Assembly: GCA_028291345.1 (NCBI GenBank)
Contig: JAQGIF010000260.1
Location: forward strand, 16,324-80,323
Length of the DNA: 64,000 nt
Reading direction: 5' to 3'
From: Rhodospirillales bacterium
GTDB lineage: Bacteria; Pseudomonadota; Alphaproteobacteria; BOG-932; Roseiterribacteraceae
Below the pieces are notes generated by a model. That model was not told where the DNA came from. It worked only from the letters and a program-made list of their open reading frames with translations, and made no database searches. Positions 6,568 through 17,825 of the stretch are shown here, in pieces (position 1 is the first letter of the stretch; each line of letters starts with the position of its first letter). Made by a program: the position numbers and the translations under genes.

Positions 6568-9354
6568 ATGGACGCGCTTAGCCCTGCCGAGACTGATTCC
6601 GCGCCTGTCGCCAACCGCCCCGACCTCATGGCGGCGCTGTCGCGATTGCCGGGTAGCGGGCCGACTCTGCGCGCCGCCGCCGTCCAGCTTCTGAAGGAAC
6701 ATCTGGAGGCTGGGCGCGTCGCGATCGAACAGCAATTCCTGCGCGGCAATGATGGGCTGGCCTGCGGCCAAGCGCTGGGCGCGCTGATGGATGATATCGT
6801 CATCGCATTGTTCGACCTGGCCGACCGAAGGGTGTTTGCCGCCGCCAACCCGACCACGGGCGAAAAGGTCGCGCTGGCCGCGATCGGCGGCTATGGCCGC
6901 GGACCGCTGGCCCCCTATTCCGACATCGATCTGCTGGCGCTGGTGCCATACAAACGCACCGCCCGGTCCGAACAAATCGTCGAATTCCTGCTCTATGCCA
7001 TGTGGGACTTGGGGCTGAAGGTCGGCCAGGCAGTACGGTCGCCCGAGGAATGTGTGCGGCTGGCAAAAGCGGATGTGCTGATCCGCACCAGCATGATGGA
7101 GCGGCGGCTACTGACCGGCGACAAAGCGCTTTATGCCGATTTCGACAAGCGGTTCGCCAAGAGCGTTGAAGCCGTCGACCGCCGTGGCTTCGTCGAGGCC
7201 AAGCTGGCGGAGCGCGACCAGCGCCATAAGAAGGTCGGCGACTCCCGCTATATGGTAGAGCCGAATATCAAGGATGGGAAAGGCGGTTTTCGCGATCTGC
7301 AGACCTTGAGCTGGATAGCCAAGGCGCTGCATGGCGTGGGCGATGTCGCGGCGATGGTCCCGCTGGGGCTGCTGCGCCGGGAAGAGGCGGCACGCTTTAC
7401 CAAGGCCAATGTATTCCTGTGGACCGTGCGCTGCCACCTGCATTTCCTGGCCAGGCGGCCGGAGGAAAAGCTGACCTTCGACGTGCAGGTCGAGATCGCC
7501 AAGCGGCTTGGCTATACCGACCATGTCGGCGCCGCCGCGGTCGAACGCTTCATGAAGCATTATTTCCTGGTGGCCAAGGATGTCGGCAACCTGACCCGCA
7601 TCTTCTGCGCCGCGTTCGAAGCGGATTCGCTGGGCCAGCCGCGGTCCTGGCTGAGCCGCGCCGGCCGCAACAAGATCGACGGCTTCTCGCTGGAAGGGCA
7701 ACGGCTGAACATCGTCAGCGAGGATCAGTTTGCCAAAGACCCGGTCGATATGATCCGCCTGTTCGCATCGTCGCAGCGCGGCGGCTTCGACATCCACCCC
7801 AACGCCCTTCGGTCGCTGACCCGCAATCTGAGCCGGGTCGGGCCGGAACTGCGGGGCGATCCGGAGGCCAACCGGCTGTTCCTCGAAGGGATTCTGACTG
7901 GGCCAGGTAACCGCGAAGTCAGTCTGCGGCGCATGAACGAATCCGGCGTTCTGGGTAGGTTCGTGCGCGATTTCGGCCGCGTCGTCGCCCAGATGCAGTT
8001 CGACATGTATCACTATTATACGGTCGACGAGCACACGCTGAACGCGATCGGCATCTTGAACCGGATCGAAACCGGCGAGTCGGCGGACAAATTCCCGCTG
8101 GCCTGCGAGCTGGTCGGCCAGATCGAATCGCGCCGGGCGCTGGGGCTGGCGGTGTTCCTGCACGATATCGGCAAGGGGCGTGGTGGCAACCATTCCGATA
8201 TCGGCGGCGCGATCGCCGAGCGGCTCGGGCCACGCTTCGGCTTGACCGCGGAGGAGACCGAGACCGCGGCCTGGCTGGTGCGCTGGCATCTGGGGATGTC
8301 GGGTGTGACGGCCCGGCGGGATTTGGACGACCCGCGCACCGTCGCCGATTTCGCCGCCCTGGTGCAATCGCCGGAACGGCTGAAGGCGCTGACCGTGCTG
8401 ACCACCGTAGATATCAGTGCCGTCGGGCCGGGCCGTTGGAACAACTGGAAGGCCGGGCTGATGGAGGATTTGTACCATCGCACGGCGGAGTATCTGGCCG
8501 GCTCGGTCGGGCCGACCCAGGGGGCAGAGCGGGTTTCGAAGATCCAAAGCGAGGCACGCGACCTGCTGCCCGATTGGGGCGACGAAGAATTCGCGACCTT
8601 CGCGGCGCTGGGCTCGCGTGCCTATTGGATGGCCTTCGATGCCGCCACCCATGCACGGCAGGCCCGGCTGGTGCGCGCCGCCGAGCGCGACAATCAGTCG
8701 ATCGCCGTGGAAACGCGCAGCGACGAACAGCGCGATGCCACGGAGGTCACCGTCCATACCGCCGACCATCCCGGGCTGTTCGCGGGGCTGGCGGGTGCGT
8801 TCGCCATGTGCGGCCTGTCAATCGTCGATGCGAAGATTTTCACGCTGACGAACGGCATGGCGCTGGACGTGTTCTGGGCCCAGGATGTCAGCGGCGATCC
8901 GCTATCGAATTCCAAGCGGGCTCGATTGCTGGTGATGATCGAGCGCGCGCTGGCCGGCACCCCTGTGCCGCCCGAAGAGTTGGAACGGCTGAAGGCCAAG
9001 CAGAGCGAGCGGACGCGGCATTTCCACGTCCCACCGCGCGTGCTGATCGACAATGAGGCGAGTTCGACCCACACAATCATCGAGGTCAACGGCCGTGACC
9101 GACCGGGATTGCTGCACGACGTCACGCGGACGCTGACCCAGCTGGGCCTGCAGATCGCCAATGCCAAGATTTCCACCTATGGTCACAAGGTAATCGACGT
9201 TTTCTACGTCAAGGACATATTCGGGCTGAAGATAACCGAGGCGCCGAAACGCAAGCGCATCCGCGAGACGCTGCTGCGGGCGCTGGACGATGGAACGGCG
9301 AAGGAAAAGAAAGACGGGAAAAAGACGGCCGTAGCGCCGACGGCCCCCCACTGA
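6568..9354 (+). CDS. glnD: [Protein-PII] uridylyltransferase/uridylyl-removing enzyme
   Basis: GGYGRGPLAPYSDIDLL nucleotidyltransferase motif, HD domain FLHDIGKGRGGNHSDIG, two C-terminal ACT domains. Confidence 0.95.
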   Translation: MDALSPAETDSAPVANRPDLMAALSRLPGSGPTLRAAAVQLLKEHLEAGRVAIEQQFLRGNDGLACGQALGALMDDIVIALFDLADRRVFAAANPTTGEKVALAAIGGYGRGPLAPYSDIDLLALVPYKRTARSEQIVEFLLYAMWDLGLKVGQAVRSPEECVRLAKADVLIRTSMMERRLLTGDKALYADFDKRFAKSVEAVDRRGFVEAKLAERDQRHKKVGDSRYMVEPNIKDGKGGFRDLQTLSWIAKALHGVGDVAAMVPLGLLRREEAARFTKANVFLWTVRCHLHFLARRPEEKLTFDVQVEIAKRLGYTDHVGAAAVERFMKHYFLVAKDVGNLTRIFCAAFEADSLGQPRSWLSRAGRNKIDGFSLEGQRLNIVSEDQFAKDPVDMIRLFASSQRGGFDIHPNALRSLTRNLSRVGPELRGDPEANRLFLEGILTGPGNREVSLRRMNESGVLGRFVRDFGRVVAQMQFDMYHYYTVDEHTLNAIGILNRIETGESADKFPLACELVGQIESRRALGLAVFLHDIGKGRGGNHSDIGGAIAERLGPRFGLTAEETETAAWLVRWHLGMSGVTARRDLDDPRTVADFAALVQSPERLKALTVLTTVDISAVGPGRWNNWKAGLMEDLYHRTAEYLAGSVGPTQGAERVSKIQSEARDLLPDWGDEEFATFAALGSRAYWMAFDAATHARQARLVRAAERDNQSIAVETRSDEQRDATEVTVHTADHPGLFAGLAGAFAMCGLSIVDAKIFTLTNGMALDVFWAQDVSGDPLSNSKRARLLVMIERALAGTPVPPEELERLKAKQSERTRHFHVPPRVLIDNEASSTHTIIEVNGRDRPGLLHDVTRTLTQLGLQIANAKISTYGHKVIDVFYVKDIFGLKITEAPKRKRIRETLLRALDDGTAKEKKDGKKTAVAPTAPH

Positions 9355-9376
9355 CTAACCCGCCCAGGCCCCCTTC

Positions 9377-10999
9377 ATGAGCTTTGCCCGCGCCGTCAGG
9401 ACCGTTGCCGGGCTGACCATGGTCAGCAGGGTGCTGGGCTTTGCCCGCGATCTGCTGACTGCCGACATTCTGGGCGCAGGTCCCGTGGCCGACGCGTTCT
9501 TCGTCGCGTTCAAACTGCCCAACCTGTTCCGCCGGCTGTTCGCCGAGGGCGCCTTCAGCGTCACCTTCGTGCCGCTTTTCGCCAAGACGGCCCATGTGGA
9601 CGGCAAGGCTGCCGCCACGCGCTTCGCCGAGGATGCCCAGGCCATGCTGCTGGCACTGCTAATCCCGCTGACCGTGCTGCTCCTGCTGTTCATGCCGGCG
9701 GTGATGCTGGTGCTGGCGCCGGGCTTCGAGGCCGGCAGCCCGCGCTATGCGCTGTCGGTTGAATTGTGCCGTATCACATTCCCCTATCTGACCCTGATCT
9801 CGATTACCGCCTTACAGGGCGGTGTGCTGAACGCGCTGGACCGATACGGCCCGTTCGCGACTGCGCCGATCCTGTTCAATCTAAGCCTCATCGGCGGGCT
9901 GCTGCTGACGCCGCTGTTCCCCAGCGCTGCCTATGCCCTGTCATGGGGCGAATTCGCGGCGGGCATCATCCAGGTGCTTTGGATGATGGGATCGTGCAAG
10001 CGGGCCGGCATCTGGCTGAAACCGCGCTGGCCGCGCCTGACGCCGGAGGTGAAGCGCCTTTTCATCCTGATGGGACCGGCGGCGATCGGGGCCGGGGCGG
10101 TCCAGATCAACATCTTTATCGACACGATGATCGGATCGCTGCTGCCCGCCGGGTCGATCTCGCACCTTTATTATGCCGAACGCCTGTACCAGCTGCCGCT
10201 GGGCGTCATCGGCGTCGCGGTAGGAACAGCCCTGCTGCCGGCGTTGGCGCGGCATGTGCGGGCGGATGACCGGCTTGGCGCCAAACGGCTGGAAGCCCGC
10301 GCCATCGAGGCGTCGCTCCTGCTGTCGCTGCCCGCCGCCATGGCGCTGATGATCGCAGGCCGGCCGATCATGACCGCCCTGTTCGCACGTGGCGCCTTCT
10401 CGACCGAAAGCGCCTTCGAGACCGCCGGCGCGCTGGCCGCCTATTCCGCTGGGATACCGGCCTATGTGCTGGCGAAGACCCTGTCGACCGCCTATTACGC
10501 CCGCGAGGACACCAAGACGCCGCTGAAATTCAGCCTGATCACGGTGGCGCTGAACACAATCTTCGCTTTGTCCTTCGTCCTGATCTTCCATTTCGGCATC
10601 GTCGGCATCGCCGCCGCGACCGGCGTCACCGCCTGGATCAATGTCGGTATGCTGGCCTGGGGTCTGCGCCGCCGCGGCCTGCTGGGATTCGACGACCGGC
10701 TGAAGCTTGTCCTGCCTCGCATCATCGGCGCGACGCTGCTGATGGCGGCGGCTTTGTTCGCGATCAAATATCCGCTGGACAGCTGGTGGGCGGCAGACCT
10801 GCTGCGGCGCGGTGGCGGGCTCGCTCTGCTGGTAGGCGGCGGGCTGGCCGTCTATGGCGGGGTGATCGTGCTGTCCGGTGCGGCCAATCTCGACGATGTC
10901 ACCGGCCTGTTCAAGCGCGAGCGCGGCAGCGCCTTGACCAAGGGCGGGACCACGGCGGATAACCCCGTCCCACCCGAAACTCTATCGAGTAACACGTGA
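9377..10999 (+). CDS. murJ: Lipid II flippase MurJ (MviN)
   Basis: [55 protein letters not shown] signature; multi-TM. Confidence 0.95.
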   Translation: MSFARAVRTVAGLTMVSRVLGFARDLLTADILGAGPVADAFFVAFKLPNLFRRLFAEGAFSVTFVPLFAKTAHVDGKAAATRFAEDAQAMLLALLIPLTVLLLLFMPAVMLVLAPGFEAGSPRYALSVELCRITFPYLTLISITALQGGVLNALDRYGPFATAPILFNLSLIGGLLLTPLFPSAAYALSWGEFAAGIIQVLWMMGSCKRAGIWLKPRWPRLTPEVKRLFILMGPAAIGAGAVQINIFIDTMIGSLLPAGSISHLYYAERLYQLPLGVIGVAVGTALLPALARHVRADDRLGAKRLEARAIEASLLLSLPAAMALMIAGRPIMTALFARGAFSTESAFETAGALAAYSAGIPAYVLAKTLSTAYYAREDTKTPLKFSLITVALNTIFALSFVLIFHFGIVGIAAATGVTAWINVGMLAWGLRRRGLLGFDDRLKLVLPRIIGATLLMAAALFAIKYPLDSWWAADLLRRGGGLALLVGGGLAVYGGVIVLSGAANLDDVTGLFKRERGSALTKGGTTADNPVPPETLSSNT

Positions 11000-11994
11000 T
11001 CCGCATCCTGTCCGGCATGCAGCCGACCAACCAATTGCACCTTGGGAATTACTTGGGCGCCCTCAAGAATTGGGTGGCGCTGCAGGATAAGGGCGAAAAT
11101 CTGTTTTGCGTGGTCGACCTGCACGCCATCACCCAGCCGCAGGACCCGGCGGTTCTGGCCCAATCGACGCGGGAAATCGCCGCCGCCTATATCGCGGCGG
11201 GGATCGATATCGAAAAATCGATCATCTTCGCGCAAAGCCATGTTTCGGCCCATGCCGAGCTCGCCTGGATATTGGGCTGCTTCACACCGATGGGCTGGCT
11301 GAACCGGATGACCCAGTTCAAGGACAAGGCAGGCAAGGACCGCGAAAGCGCACCACTGGGCCTCTACGGCTATCCGGTGCTGATGGCCGCCGACATCCTC
11401 ACCTACAAGGCAACCCACGTGCCGGTGGGCGAAGACCAGAAGCAGCATCTGGAACTGGCGCGCGACATCGCCGGGGCGTTCAACCGCCGCTATGACGTTG
11501 AGTTCTTCCCCCTGCCCGAGCCGCAAATCTTGGGCGAGGCGACCCGTGTTATGTCCTTGCGCGACGGCACCAAGAAGATGTCGAAATCCGATCTATCGGA
11601 CATGAGCCGCATCAACATGACCGACACGCCAGAATTGATTGCCCAGAAGGTCCGCAAGGCCAAAACCGACCCCGCGCCCTTACCCGCCAACCCGGAAGAA
11701 TTGGAAGGCCGGCCTGAGGCGGACAATCTGCTGACCCTTTACGCCGCGCTGACCGATGGATCGAAGCGGGCGGCGGTCGCGCGCTTTGCCGGCACGCAAT
11801 TCTCGCTGCTGAAGGCCGAACTGACCGAGGCCGCGGTGGAGACGCTGGGCCCGATCGCGGCGCGTATGAATGAGCTGATGGGCAACACGGCGGCCATCGA
11901 CGCCATCCTGCGCGACGGCGCGGAAAAGGCCGACGCGATCGCCCAGCCGATACTGGCGGAGGCGAAGGCGCTGGTGGGGTTTCTGCCGAAGTGA
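10996..11994 (+). CDS. trpS: Tryptophan--tRNA ligase
   Basis: [18 protein letters not shown] (HIGH-like), [10 protein letters not shown] (KMSKS); GTGA overlap with murJ. Confidence 0.96.
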   Translation: MIRILSGMQPTNQLHLGNYLGALKNWVALQDKGENLFCVVDLHAITQPQDPAVLAQSTREIAAAYIAAGIDIEKSIIFAQSHVSAHAELAWILGCFTPMGWLNRMTQFKDKAGKDRESAPLGLYGYPVLMAADILTYKATHVPVGEDQKQHLELARDIAGAFNRRYDVEFFPLPEPQILGEATRVMSLRDGTKKMSKSDLSDMSRINMTDTPELIAQKVRKAKTDPAPLPANPEELEGRPEADNLLTLYAALTDGSKRAAVARFAGTQFSLLKAELTEAAVETLGPIAARMNELMGNTAAIDAILRDGAEKADAIAQPILAEAKALVGFLPK

Positions 11995-12054
11995 CGTCTT
12001 TCGCTCATGACTAACACGGCCTAGAGTTCAGCCTTCCCCAGTCTGCAACGGACA

Positions 12055-12975
12055 ATGATGCAGATCTATCTGCCCATCGCCCAGATGCCGGTCGATCCTA
12101 TCGTGGTTTTGGCGATGGGGGCACTGGTTGGGCTATTGTCCGGGCTGCTGGGCATTGGCGGCGGGTTTTTGATGACGCCACTGCTAATCTTTATCGGCAT
12201 TCCACCGGCCGTCGCGGTCGCCACCCAGTCGAATCAGTTGGTCGCGGCATCCGTATCTGGCGTGCTGGCCCATTGGCGGCGGCGCAATGTCGATTTTAAG
12301 CTGGGCATCGTCATGCTGCTGGGCGGGGCCATCGGCAGCATCATCGGAGTTGCCTTGTTCGCGCAACTGAAGGCGCTGGGGCAGATCGATCTGGTGATCT
12401 CGCTGACCTATGTGCTGTTCCTGGGCGCGGTCGCAGCCTTGATGATGATCGATAACTTCAAGGTGCTGGTGCTGCATCGGAACATGCCGATGCGGCGCAG
12501 GCTGCACGAGCACAACGCGCTGCACCGGTTGCCGCTACGCATGCGTTTTCCCCGCTCGCGGCTTTATATCAGCGCCCTGCTGCCGTTAATGATCGGCTTC
12601 GTCGGCGGGCTGATGGTGGCGATCATGGGGATCGGCGGCGGCTTCATCCTGGTTCCGGCGATGATCTATCTGCTGGGCATGCCGATCGGGCTTGTGGCCG
12701 GCACATCGCTGTTCCAGATCATCTTTACCACCGGGATCACCACCTTCCTGCAGGCGGTCACCACCCATGCGGTCGATGTCGTGCTGGCCGCCGTGTTGAT
12801 CGTCGGCGGCGTGATCGGCGCGCAGGTGGGGACCAAACTCAGCCATCTGCTGAAGCCGGAATATTCGCGGCTTGCCCATGCGCTGATCGTGCTGATCGTC
12901 GCGCTGAAGCTGGCGTTCGACCTGTTCACCATGCCCGACAATTTGTTCTCGGTCATCACCCCGGGCGGACAATGA
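12055..12975 (+). CDS. TauE/SafE family sulfite exporter-like permease
   Basis: GALVGLLSGLLGIGGGFLMTPLLIFIGIPPAVAVATQSNQ and second GGLMVAIMGIGGGFILVPAMIYLLGMP repeat. Confidence 0.9.
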   Translation: MMQIYLPIAQMPVDPIVVLAMGALVGLLSGLLGIGGGFLMTPLLIFIGIPPAVAVATQSNQLVAASVSGVLAHWRRRNVDFKLGIVMLLGGAIGSIIGVALFAQLKALGQIDLVISLTYVLFLGAVAALMMIDNFKVLVLHRNMPMRRRLHEHNALHRLPLRMRFPRSRLYISALLPLMIGFVGGLMVAIMGIGGGFILVPAMIYLLGMPIGLVAGTSLFQIIFTTGITTFLQAVTTHAVDVVLAAVLIVGGVIGAQVGTKLSHLLKPEYSRLAHALIVLIVALKLAFDLFTMPDNLFSVITPGGQ

Positions 12976-13718
12976 ATTCGCGGGCAGTGAGACTTGTCGT
13001 CCTTATCTTGGCGCTCGCCACGGTTGCCGGCCGGGTGGGCGCGCAAACACTGACGGCCGACCTGTCCAGCCATGTGATTGGCATCACTACCGGTTTCGTC
13101 GGCGCCGATCTGGTACTGTTCGGCACGACCGACAGACCCGGCGATATCATCGTCATCGTGCGCGGACCGCCGACCGATCTGACGGTGCGGCGCAAGGAAA
13201 AGATTCTCGGCGTCTGGATCAACGGCAGCAGCGCCGTGTTCCACGACGCGCCGAGCTTCTATGCCGTCGCGGCCAGCCACCCGCTGGTCGATATCGCCTC
13301 CCAGGAGAGCATGAACCGATATGGCATCGGGCTGGAAAACGTGAAGCTGCAGCCGAGCAGGCCGATTCCCGAACCGCGACTCACCGAATTTCGTGCCGCA
13401 TTGTTGAGCAACCAGGAGAAGATCGACCTGTATCGGCGCGGCGTCGCCCCCGTGACGTTCCTGGGCGAGCATCTGTTCCGCGCCGACATGTCCTTTCCGG
13501 CCAATGTGCCGACCGGCAGCTATTCGGTTGAGGTCGTTCTGATGTCGGGCGGGGATGTCGTCAGCGCGCAGACCACACCGCTGATCGTCAGCCGAATCGG
13601 ATTTTCCAACGGGGTCTTCGTCGTCGCCCACCGCCATGCCGTATTTTACGGCTTAGGCGCGCTCACCTTCGCCATCGCGGCCGGCTGGGCGGCCGGCGCG
13701 GTTTTTCGGAGAGTATAG
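12972..13718 (+). CDS. TIGR02186 family protein, predicted signal peptide and C-terminal TM
   Basis: TADLSSHVIGITTGFVGADLVLFGTTDRPGDIIVIVRGP pattern; 4-bp overlap with the TauE/SafE gene. Confidence 0.75.
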   Translation: MNSRAVRLVVLILALATVAGRVGAQTLTADLSSHVIGITTGFVGADLVLFGTTDRPGDIIVIVRGPPTDLTVRRKEKILGVWINGSSAVFHDAPSFYAVAASHPLVDIASQESMNRYGIGLENVKLQPSRPIPEPRLTEFRAALLSNQEKIDLYRRGVAPVTFLGEHLFRADMSFPANVPTGSYSVEVVLMSGGDVVSAQTTPLIVSRIGFSNGVFVVAHRHAVFYGLGALTFAIAAGWAAGAVFRRV

Positions 13719-13721
13719 CCC

Positions 13722-14192
13722 ATGGACAGAGCGCCGCGTGTCTTTCTGGTCATCGTCGACGACAGCGCCGAAATGCCGGTGGCGCTCTATTACGCCAGCC
13801 GCCGGGCGCAGCGCAGCGGCGGCCGAATCGCCATGCTGCACGTAATACCGCACGAGGAAAGCCACGGCTTGGCCAGCGTCGAGGCGCTGATGCGACAGGA
13901 GGCGCGCCAGGAAGCCGAACAGCTGATGCAGCGCCTCGCACGCACGGTGTACGACGAAGCCGGCGTGATCCCAGTCATCTATTTGAAGGAAGGATCGCCA
14001 CGGGACGAGCTGATGGAACTGCTGGCCAACGATCCGTCGATCTCGATCCTGGTTCTGGCGGCGGGCACGGGACCCGAGGGACCCGGGCCGCTGATCAGCT
14101 TCCTCGCCAGCAAGGCGGTGGCGAAACTGCGGATCCCGGTCACCATCGTGCCCGGCGGCCTGACGCATGAGGAGATCGATGCGATCAGCTGA
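13722..14192 (+). CDS. Universal stress protein (UspA-like)
   Basis: FLVIVDDSAEMPVALYYASRRAQRSGGRIAMLHVI and C-terminal VAKLRIPVTIVPGGL. Confidence 0.8.
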   Translation: MDRAPRVFLVIVDDSAEMPVALYYASRRAQRSGGRIAMLHVIPHEESHGLASVEALMRQEARQEAEQLMQRLARTVYDEAGVIPVIYLKEGSPRDELMELLANDPSISILVLAAGTGPEGPGPLISFLASKAVAKLRIPVTIVPGGLTHEEIDAIS

Positions 14193-14279
14193 TGCTTGAC
14201 CCCTGATGGTCAGCCGCCCATTTGTGGTAGACATCGTTCTTTCGTGTTGAAACGCGCCTCCGCAACCCAAGGCAGTCCT

Positions 14280-14828
14280 ATGTTCATCCAGACCGAAGAC
14301 ACTCCCAATCCCTCGACCCTCAAGTTCATTCCGGGTCAGATCGTCATGTCTGCCGGGACCGCCGATTTCCGGACCGCCGATTCAGCTGGGCGTTCGCCGC
14401 TGGCGCGCGCTCTGTTCAATGTCGGTGGCGTCGACGGCGTGTTCCTGGGCAGTGACTTCGTGTCTGTGACCAAAGCGGCGGATTCCGACTGGTTTGCGGT
14501 GAAGCCGGCTGTACTGGCCACGATCATGGATCATTTCACCAGCGGCATGCCCGCGATGGAAGAAGCCGAGGCCGTGACAGGCGGCGAGGCCGACAGCGAA
14601 ATCGTTGTCCAGATCAAGGAAATCCTCGACACCCGTGTGCGGCCTGCCGTGGCGCAGGATGGCGGCGACATCGTTTTCCACGATTTCGATGACGGCGTCG
14701 TCTATCTGCATATGCATGGATCGTGCGCCGGATGTCCCAGCTCGACCGCCACCTTGAAGGCCGGCATCGAGAACATGCTGCGCTATTACATTCCCGAAGT
14801 CCGCGAAGTGCGCGCCGTCGCCGCCTGA
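14280..14828 (+). CDS. NifU-family Fe-S scaffold protein (NfuA/Nfu1-like)
   Basis: MFIQTEDTPNPSTLKFIPG N-terminus; C-terminal CAGCPSS motif. Confidence 0.92.
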   Translation: MFIQTEDTPNPSTLKFIPGQIVMSAGTADFRTADSAGRSPLARALFNVGGVDGVFLGSDFVSVTKAADSDWFAVKPAVLATIMDHFTSGMPAMEEAEAVTGGEADSEIVVQIKEILDTRVRPAVAQDGGDIVFHDFDDGVVYLHMHGSCAGCPSSTATLKAGIENMLRYYIPEVREVRAVAA

Positions 14829-14853
14829 GGGGCGACGCTTCCAAGCCTGCCTC

Positions 14854-15504
14854 GTGCGCATACTCGCCTTCGATTGCGCCGGCGCGCAATGCGCCGCGGC
14901 GATCCTGGCCGATGACCGGATCGTCGCCGTACGGCGAGTCGAGGCCGCACGCGGCCATGCGCAGCTGCTCATCCCCCTGCTCACCGAGCTGCTCGCCGCC
15001 GGCCGCCTGGATTTCGGCGATCTCGACCGGTTCGCGGTGACGACCGGCCCTGGCTCGTTCACCGGCATCCGGGTCGCGCTGGCCACGGCGCACGGGCTAG
15101 CGCTGGGTACGGGCGCGCCGATCGTGGGCGTCACCGCCTTCGAAGCCCTGGCCGCCGGCGCTGCCGAAACCGGCATTGCGGCGCCTCGGCTGCTGGTGGC
15201 CATCGATTCGCGCCGGACCGAGCTGTTTGCGCAAATCTTCGACTCCGCCGGAATCGCGCTGAGCGAGCCGGCCATGCTCGCGCCCGAAGCGGTCGATGCC
15301 TGGGCCGGCCCGGGACCATTGGCGCTGACCGGCGATGCCGCCCATCTCGTTGCCCCTTATCTGGGGCACCCTTCCGATCCGGCCTGGACCACCCAAGCAG
15401 ATCCCGCAATCGTGGCGCGACTGGCGGCGGATAAGCCGGTTGGACCGCCGCCGGCACCGTTCTATCTGCGCGCACCCGACGCGATGCCGGCCCGCATCCG
15501 ATGA
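14854..15504 (+). CDS. tsaB: tRNA t6A biosynthesis protein TsaB
   Basis: RILAFDCAGAQCAAAIL, TTGPGSFTGIRVALATAHGLALG; adjacent to rimI. Confidence 0.9.
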   Translation: MRILAFDCAGAQCAAAILADDRIVAVRRVEAARGHAQLLIPLLTELLAAGRLDFGDLDRFAVTTGPGSFTGIRVALATAHGLALGTGAPIVGVTAFEALAAGAAETGIAAPRLLVAIDSRRTELFAQIFDSAGIALSEPAMLAPEAVDAWAGPGPLALTGDAAHLVAPYLGHPSDPAWTTQADPAIVARLAADKPVGPPPAPFYLRAPDAMPARIR

Positions 15505-15950
15505 AGCTCGACACCTGCCGGCTGACGGGCGCGATGAGCGCGGTCGCCGGCGCCCTGCATGCGGCTTCAGGCTTTCACGAAACTTGGGATCCGGCGGCCT
15601 TTGCCGAACTGATCGCCATGCCGGGGGCCGGGGGCTGTCTGGCGCTGGACGGCGAAACTCCCATCGGCCTGGTTCTATGGCGGATCGCGGCCGATGAGGC
15701 GGAAATCCTGACCATCTGCACGGCGCCGGCGCGGCGCAGGCAGGGCGCGGGCAGCTATCTGCTCGACACCGCGATCACGGTCACGGCGGCGGCGGGCGCG
15801 CGCCGGCTGCTCCTAGAAGTCGCCGTCGACAATATGGCCGCAATCGCGCTTTACCGCGCTTCCGGCTTTACCGAGGTGGGTCGCCGAGCGGACTATTATC
15901 AGAATGCGGAGGGCCCGGTGGACGCGCTGATTCTCGCGCGGGAAATCTGA
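15501..15950 (+). CDS. rimI: Ribosomal protein S18-alanine N-acetyltransferase-like GNAT
   Basis: GNAT motif APARRRQGAGSYLL, LEVAVDNMAAIALYRASGFTEVGRRADYY; overlaps tsaB by 4 bp. Confidence 0.88.
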   Translation: MKLDTCRLTGAMSAVAGALHAASGFHETWDPAAFAELIAMPGAGGCLALDGETPIGLVLWRIAADEAEILTICTAPARRRQGAGSYLLDTAITVTAAAGARRLLLEVAVDNMAAIALYRASGFTEVGRRADYYQNAEGPVDALILAREI

Positions 15951-16158
15951 CCTTTCGAAAAATCGTCCAAGCCGCGCGCGTGCACGCACGCGAAAACTGG
16001 AAACTGGATGCGGCGAGATGTATGGTGGGGCTCATTCATGACGACGCCATTGCAAGAGTCGCCACCCTCAACCCGCCCCCTCCCCGGGCGGATAGTGTGC
16101 TATTGCGGCTTGTCCAAGTCCGTTTCGCAACCCGGAGCCGCGCCAGCGGGCCAGCATC

Positions 16159-16989
16159 ATGTCGCACGTTAGCGCAGATCTTACCCGGCTTGGATCCTTC
16201 CGCTCGGGCAGTCTCGAGGTTCGCCTAGCGCAGACGCTCGCCGAAATCGAGGCTGCGCAGCGCCTGAGATACGACATTTTCTATCGCGAGATGGGCGCGA
16301 AGCCGTCCGATGCCATGGAGGCGGAACTTCGCGATTTCGACGATTACGACACGGTTTGCGACCATCTGCTGGTGATCGATCACAATTTGCCCGAAGACGA
16401 TTGGGTGGTCGGCACCTACCGGCTCATCCGCCGCGAGATGGCGGCTCGGCGCGGCAGCTTCTATTCGGCCAGCGAGTTCGACATCAAGGCGCTGATGGAT
16501 TACCCGGGCGAGATATTGGAGCTGGGACGTGCCTGCGTCGCGCCTGCCTATCGCGGTCGCGCCATCACCCTGCTTTTCCGCGGCATCTCCGCCTATGCCT
16601 CGCGCTATAACATCGAAGTGATGTTCGGCTGCGCGAGCCTGCCGGGAACCGATCCCAGCGCGCTCGCTTTGCCACTGTCCTATCTCTATTATTACTGCCT
16701 GGCCCCACCCGCCTTACGCGCGGTCGCGGTGCCAGAGCGCTACGTCGACCTGCGTCAGCTTCCGTCCCACAAGATCGACCCGACGACGGCCCTGTTCGAG
16801 GTGCCGCCACTGCTGAAGGCCTATCTGCGATTTGGCGGCTTTATTGGCGACGGCGCAGTGATCGACGAGCAGTTCGGGACGACCGATGTCTGTATTATCG
16901 TGAAGACCGACATGATCACCGACAAATACGCCAAGCATTATCAATTGGGACGAGAGGCGCCGATCACCACGAGCGATATCGACGAATGA
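16159..16989 (+). CDS. OlsB-like GNAT N-acyltransferase
   Basis: EAAQRLRYDIFYREMGAK, LELGRACVAPAYRGRAITLLFRGISAY, MFGCASLPGTDP. Confidence 0.8.
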   Translation: MSHVSADLTRLGSFRSGSLEVRLAQTLAEIEAAQRLRYDIFYREMGAKPSDAMEAELRDFDDYDTVCDHLLVIDHNLPEDDWVVGTYRLIRREMAARRGSFYSASEFDIKALMDYPGEILELGRACVAPAYRGRAITLLFRGISAYASRYNIEVMFGCASLPGTDPSALALPLSYLYYYCLAPPALRAVAVPERYVDLRQLPSHKIDPTTALFEVPPLLKAYLRFGGFIGDGAVIDEQFGTTDVCIIVKTDMITDKYAKHYQLGREAPITTSDIDE

Positions 16990-17825
16990 ACGGCTCCTGG
17001 TTGCTCGGGCTGAGCCGGGTGATCCCTTATCTGTTGCTGACCTTCGCGCTGATGCCCGTCCAGGCCATGCTGCTCGCACTCGGCCATCCAATGGCAGATC
17101 ATCTGCCCCGGTACTATCACCGCTGGGCATGCCGGATTCTCGGCATGAATATCACCGTGCGCGGTATGCCGTCGCACACACATCCGACCTTATTCGTTTC
17201 AAATCATTCGTCTTACTTCGATATCCAGATATTGGGATCGCTGGTCAGCTGTTCGTTCATCGCTAAGGCCGACATGATGGGCTGGCCGTTGATCGGACAG
17301 CTGGCGAAGCTCCAGCGCAGCGTCTTCGTTGACCGCAAGCCGGCCAATGTCGGCGAGCACACGAACGAGGTGGCGAAACGGCTGGCCGCGGGGGACAGCC
17401 TGGTGCTGTTCGCCGAGGGCACGACGTCGGATGGCAACCGGCTACTGCCGTTCAAATCGTCTTTGTTCTCGGTTGCCGAGCAAGCGCCACCGGAACTGCA
17501 TCTTACAATGCAGCCGATTTCGATCATCGCAACCGCGCTCGACGGCATGCCGCTCGGCCGGTCCATGAGATCGCTTTATGCATGGTATGGCGACATGCCG
17601 CTGATGCCCCACGCCTGGGGCGCAATGAAAGCCGGCCGGCTAACGGTGGAGGTCGAGTTCCACGAACCCTTCAGGGCCGACGGGATGAGCCGAAAACAGC
17701 TCTGTGCCCGTAGCGAAGCCGCGGTCGAACGCGGTATCGTGCAGGCCATCACGGGCCGCCCCGATTCCAGTATGCAATCGCCGCCGCGCAGCGGCGAAGG
17801 AGCAGAGATTGACGCCGCCGCCTGA
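16986..17825 (+). CDS. PlsC-type 1-acyl-sn-glycerol-3-phosphate acyltransferase (OlsA-like)
   Basis: NHSSYFD (HX4D box), [20 protein letters not shown]. Confidence 0.87.
   Translation: MNGSWLLGLSRVIPYLLLTFALMPVQAMLLALGHPMADHLPRYYHRWACRILGMNITVRGMPSHTHPTLFVSNHSSYFDIQILGSLVSCSFIAKADMMGWPLIGQLAKLQRSVFVDRKPANVGEHTNEVAKRLAAGDSLVLFAEGTTSDGNRLLPFKSSLFSVAEQAPPELHLTMQPISIIATALDGMPLGRSMRSLYAWYGDMPLMPHAWGAMKAGRLTVEVEFHEPFRADGMSRKQLCARSEAAVERGIVQAITGRPDSSMQSPPRSGEGAEIDAAA

Noticed and set aside
7108-8769. 553-aa antisense ORF over glnD
   Set aside because: Typical long spurious antisense ORF from high GC3 bias; glnD is unambiguous on the other strand.
15979-15988. GCGTGCACGC palindrome downstream of rimI
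   Set aside because: Short palindrome expected by chance in GC-rich sequence; no second copy noted nearby.
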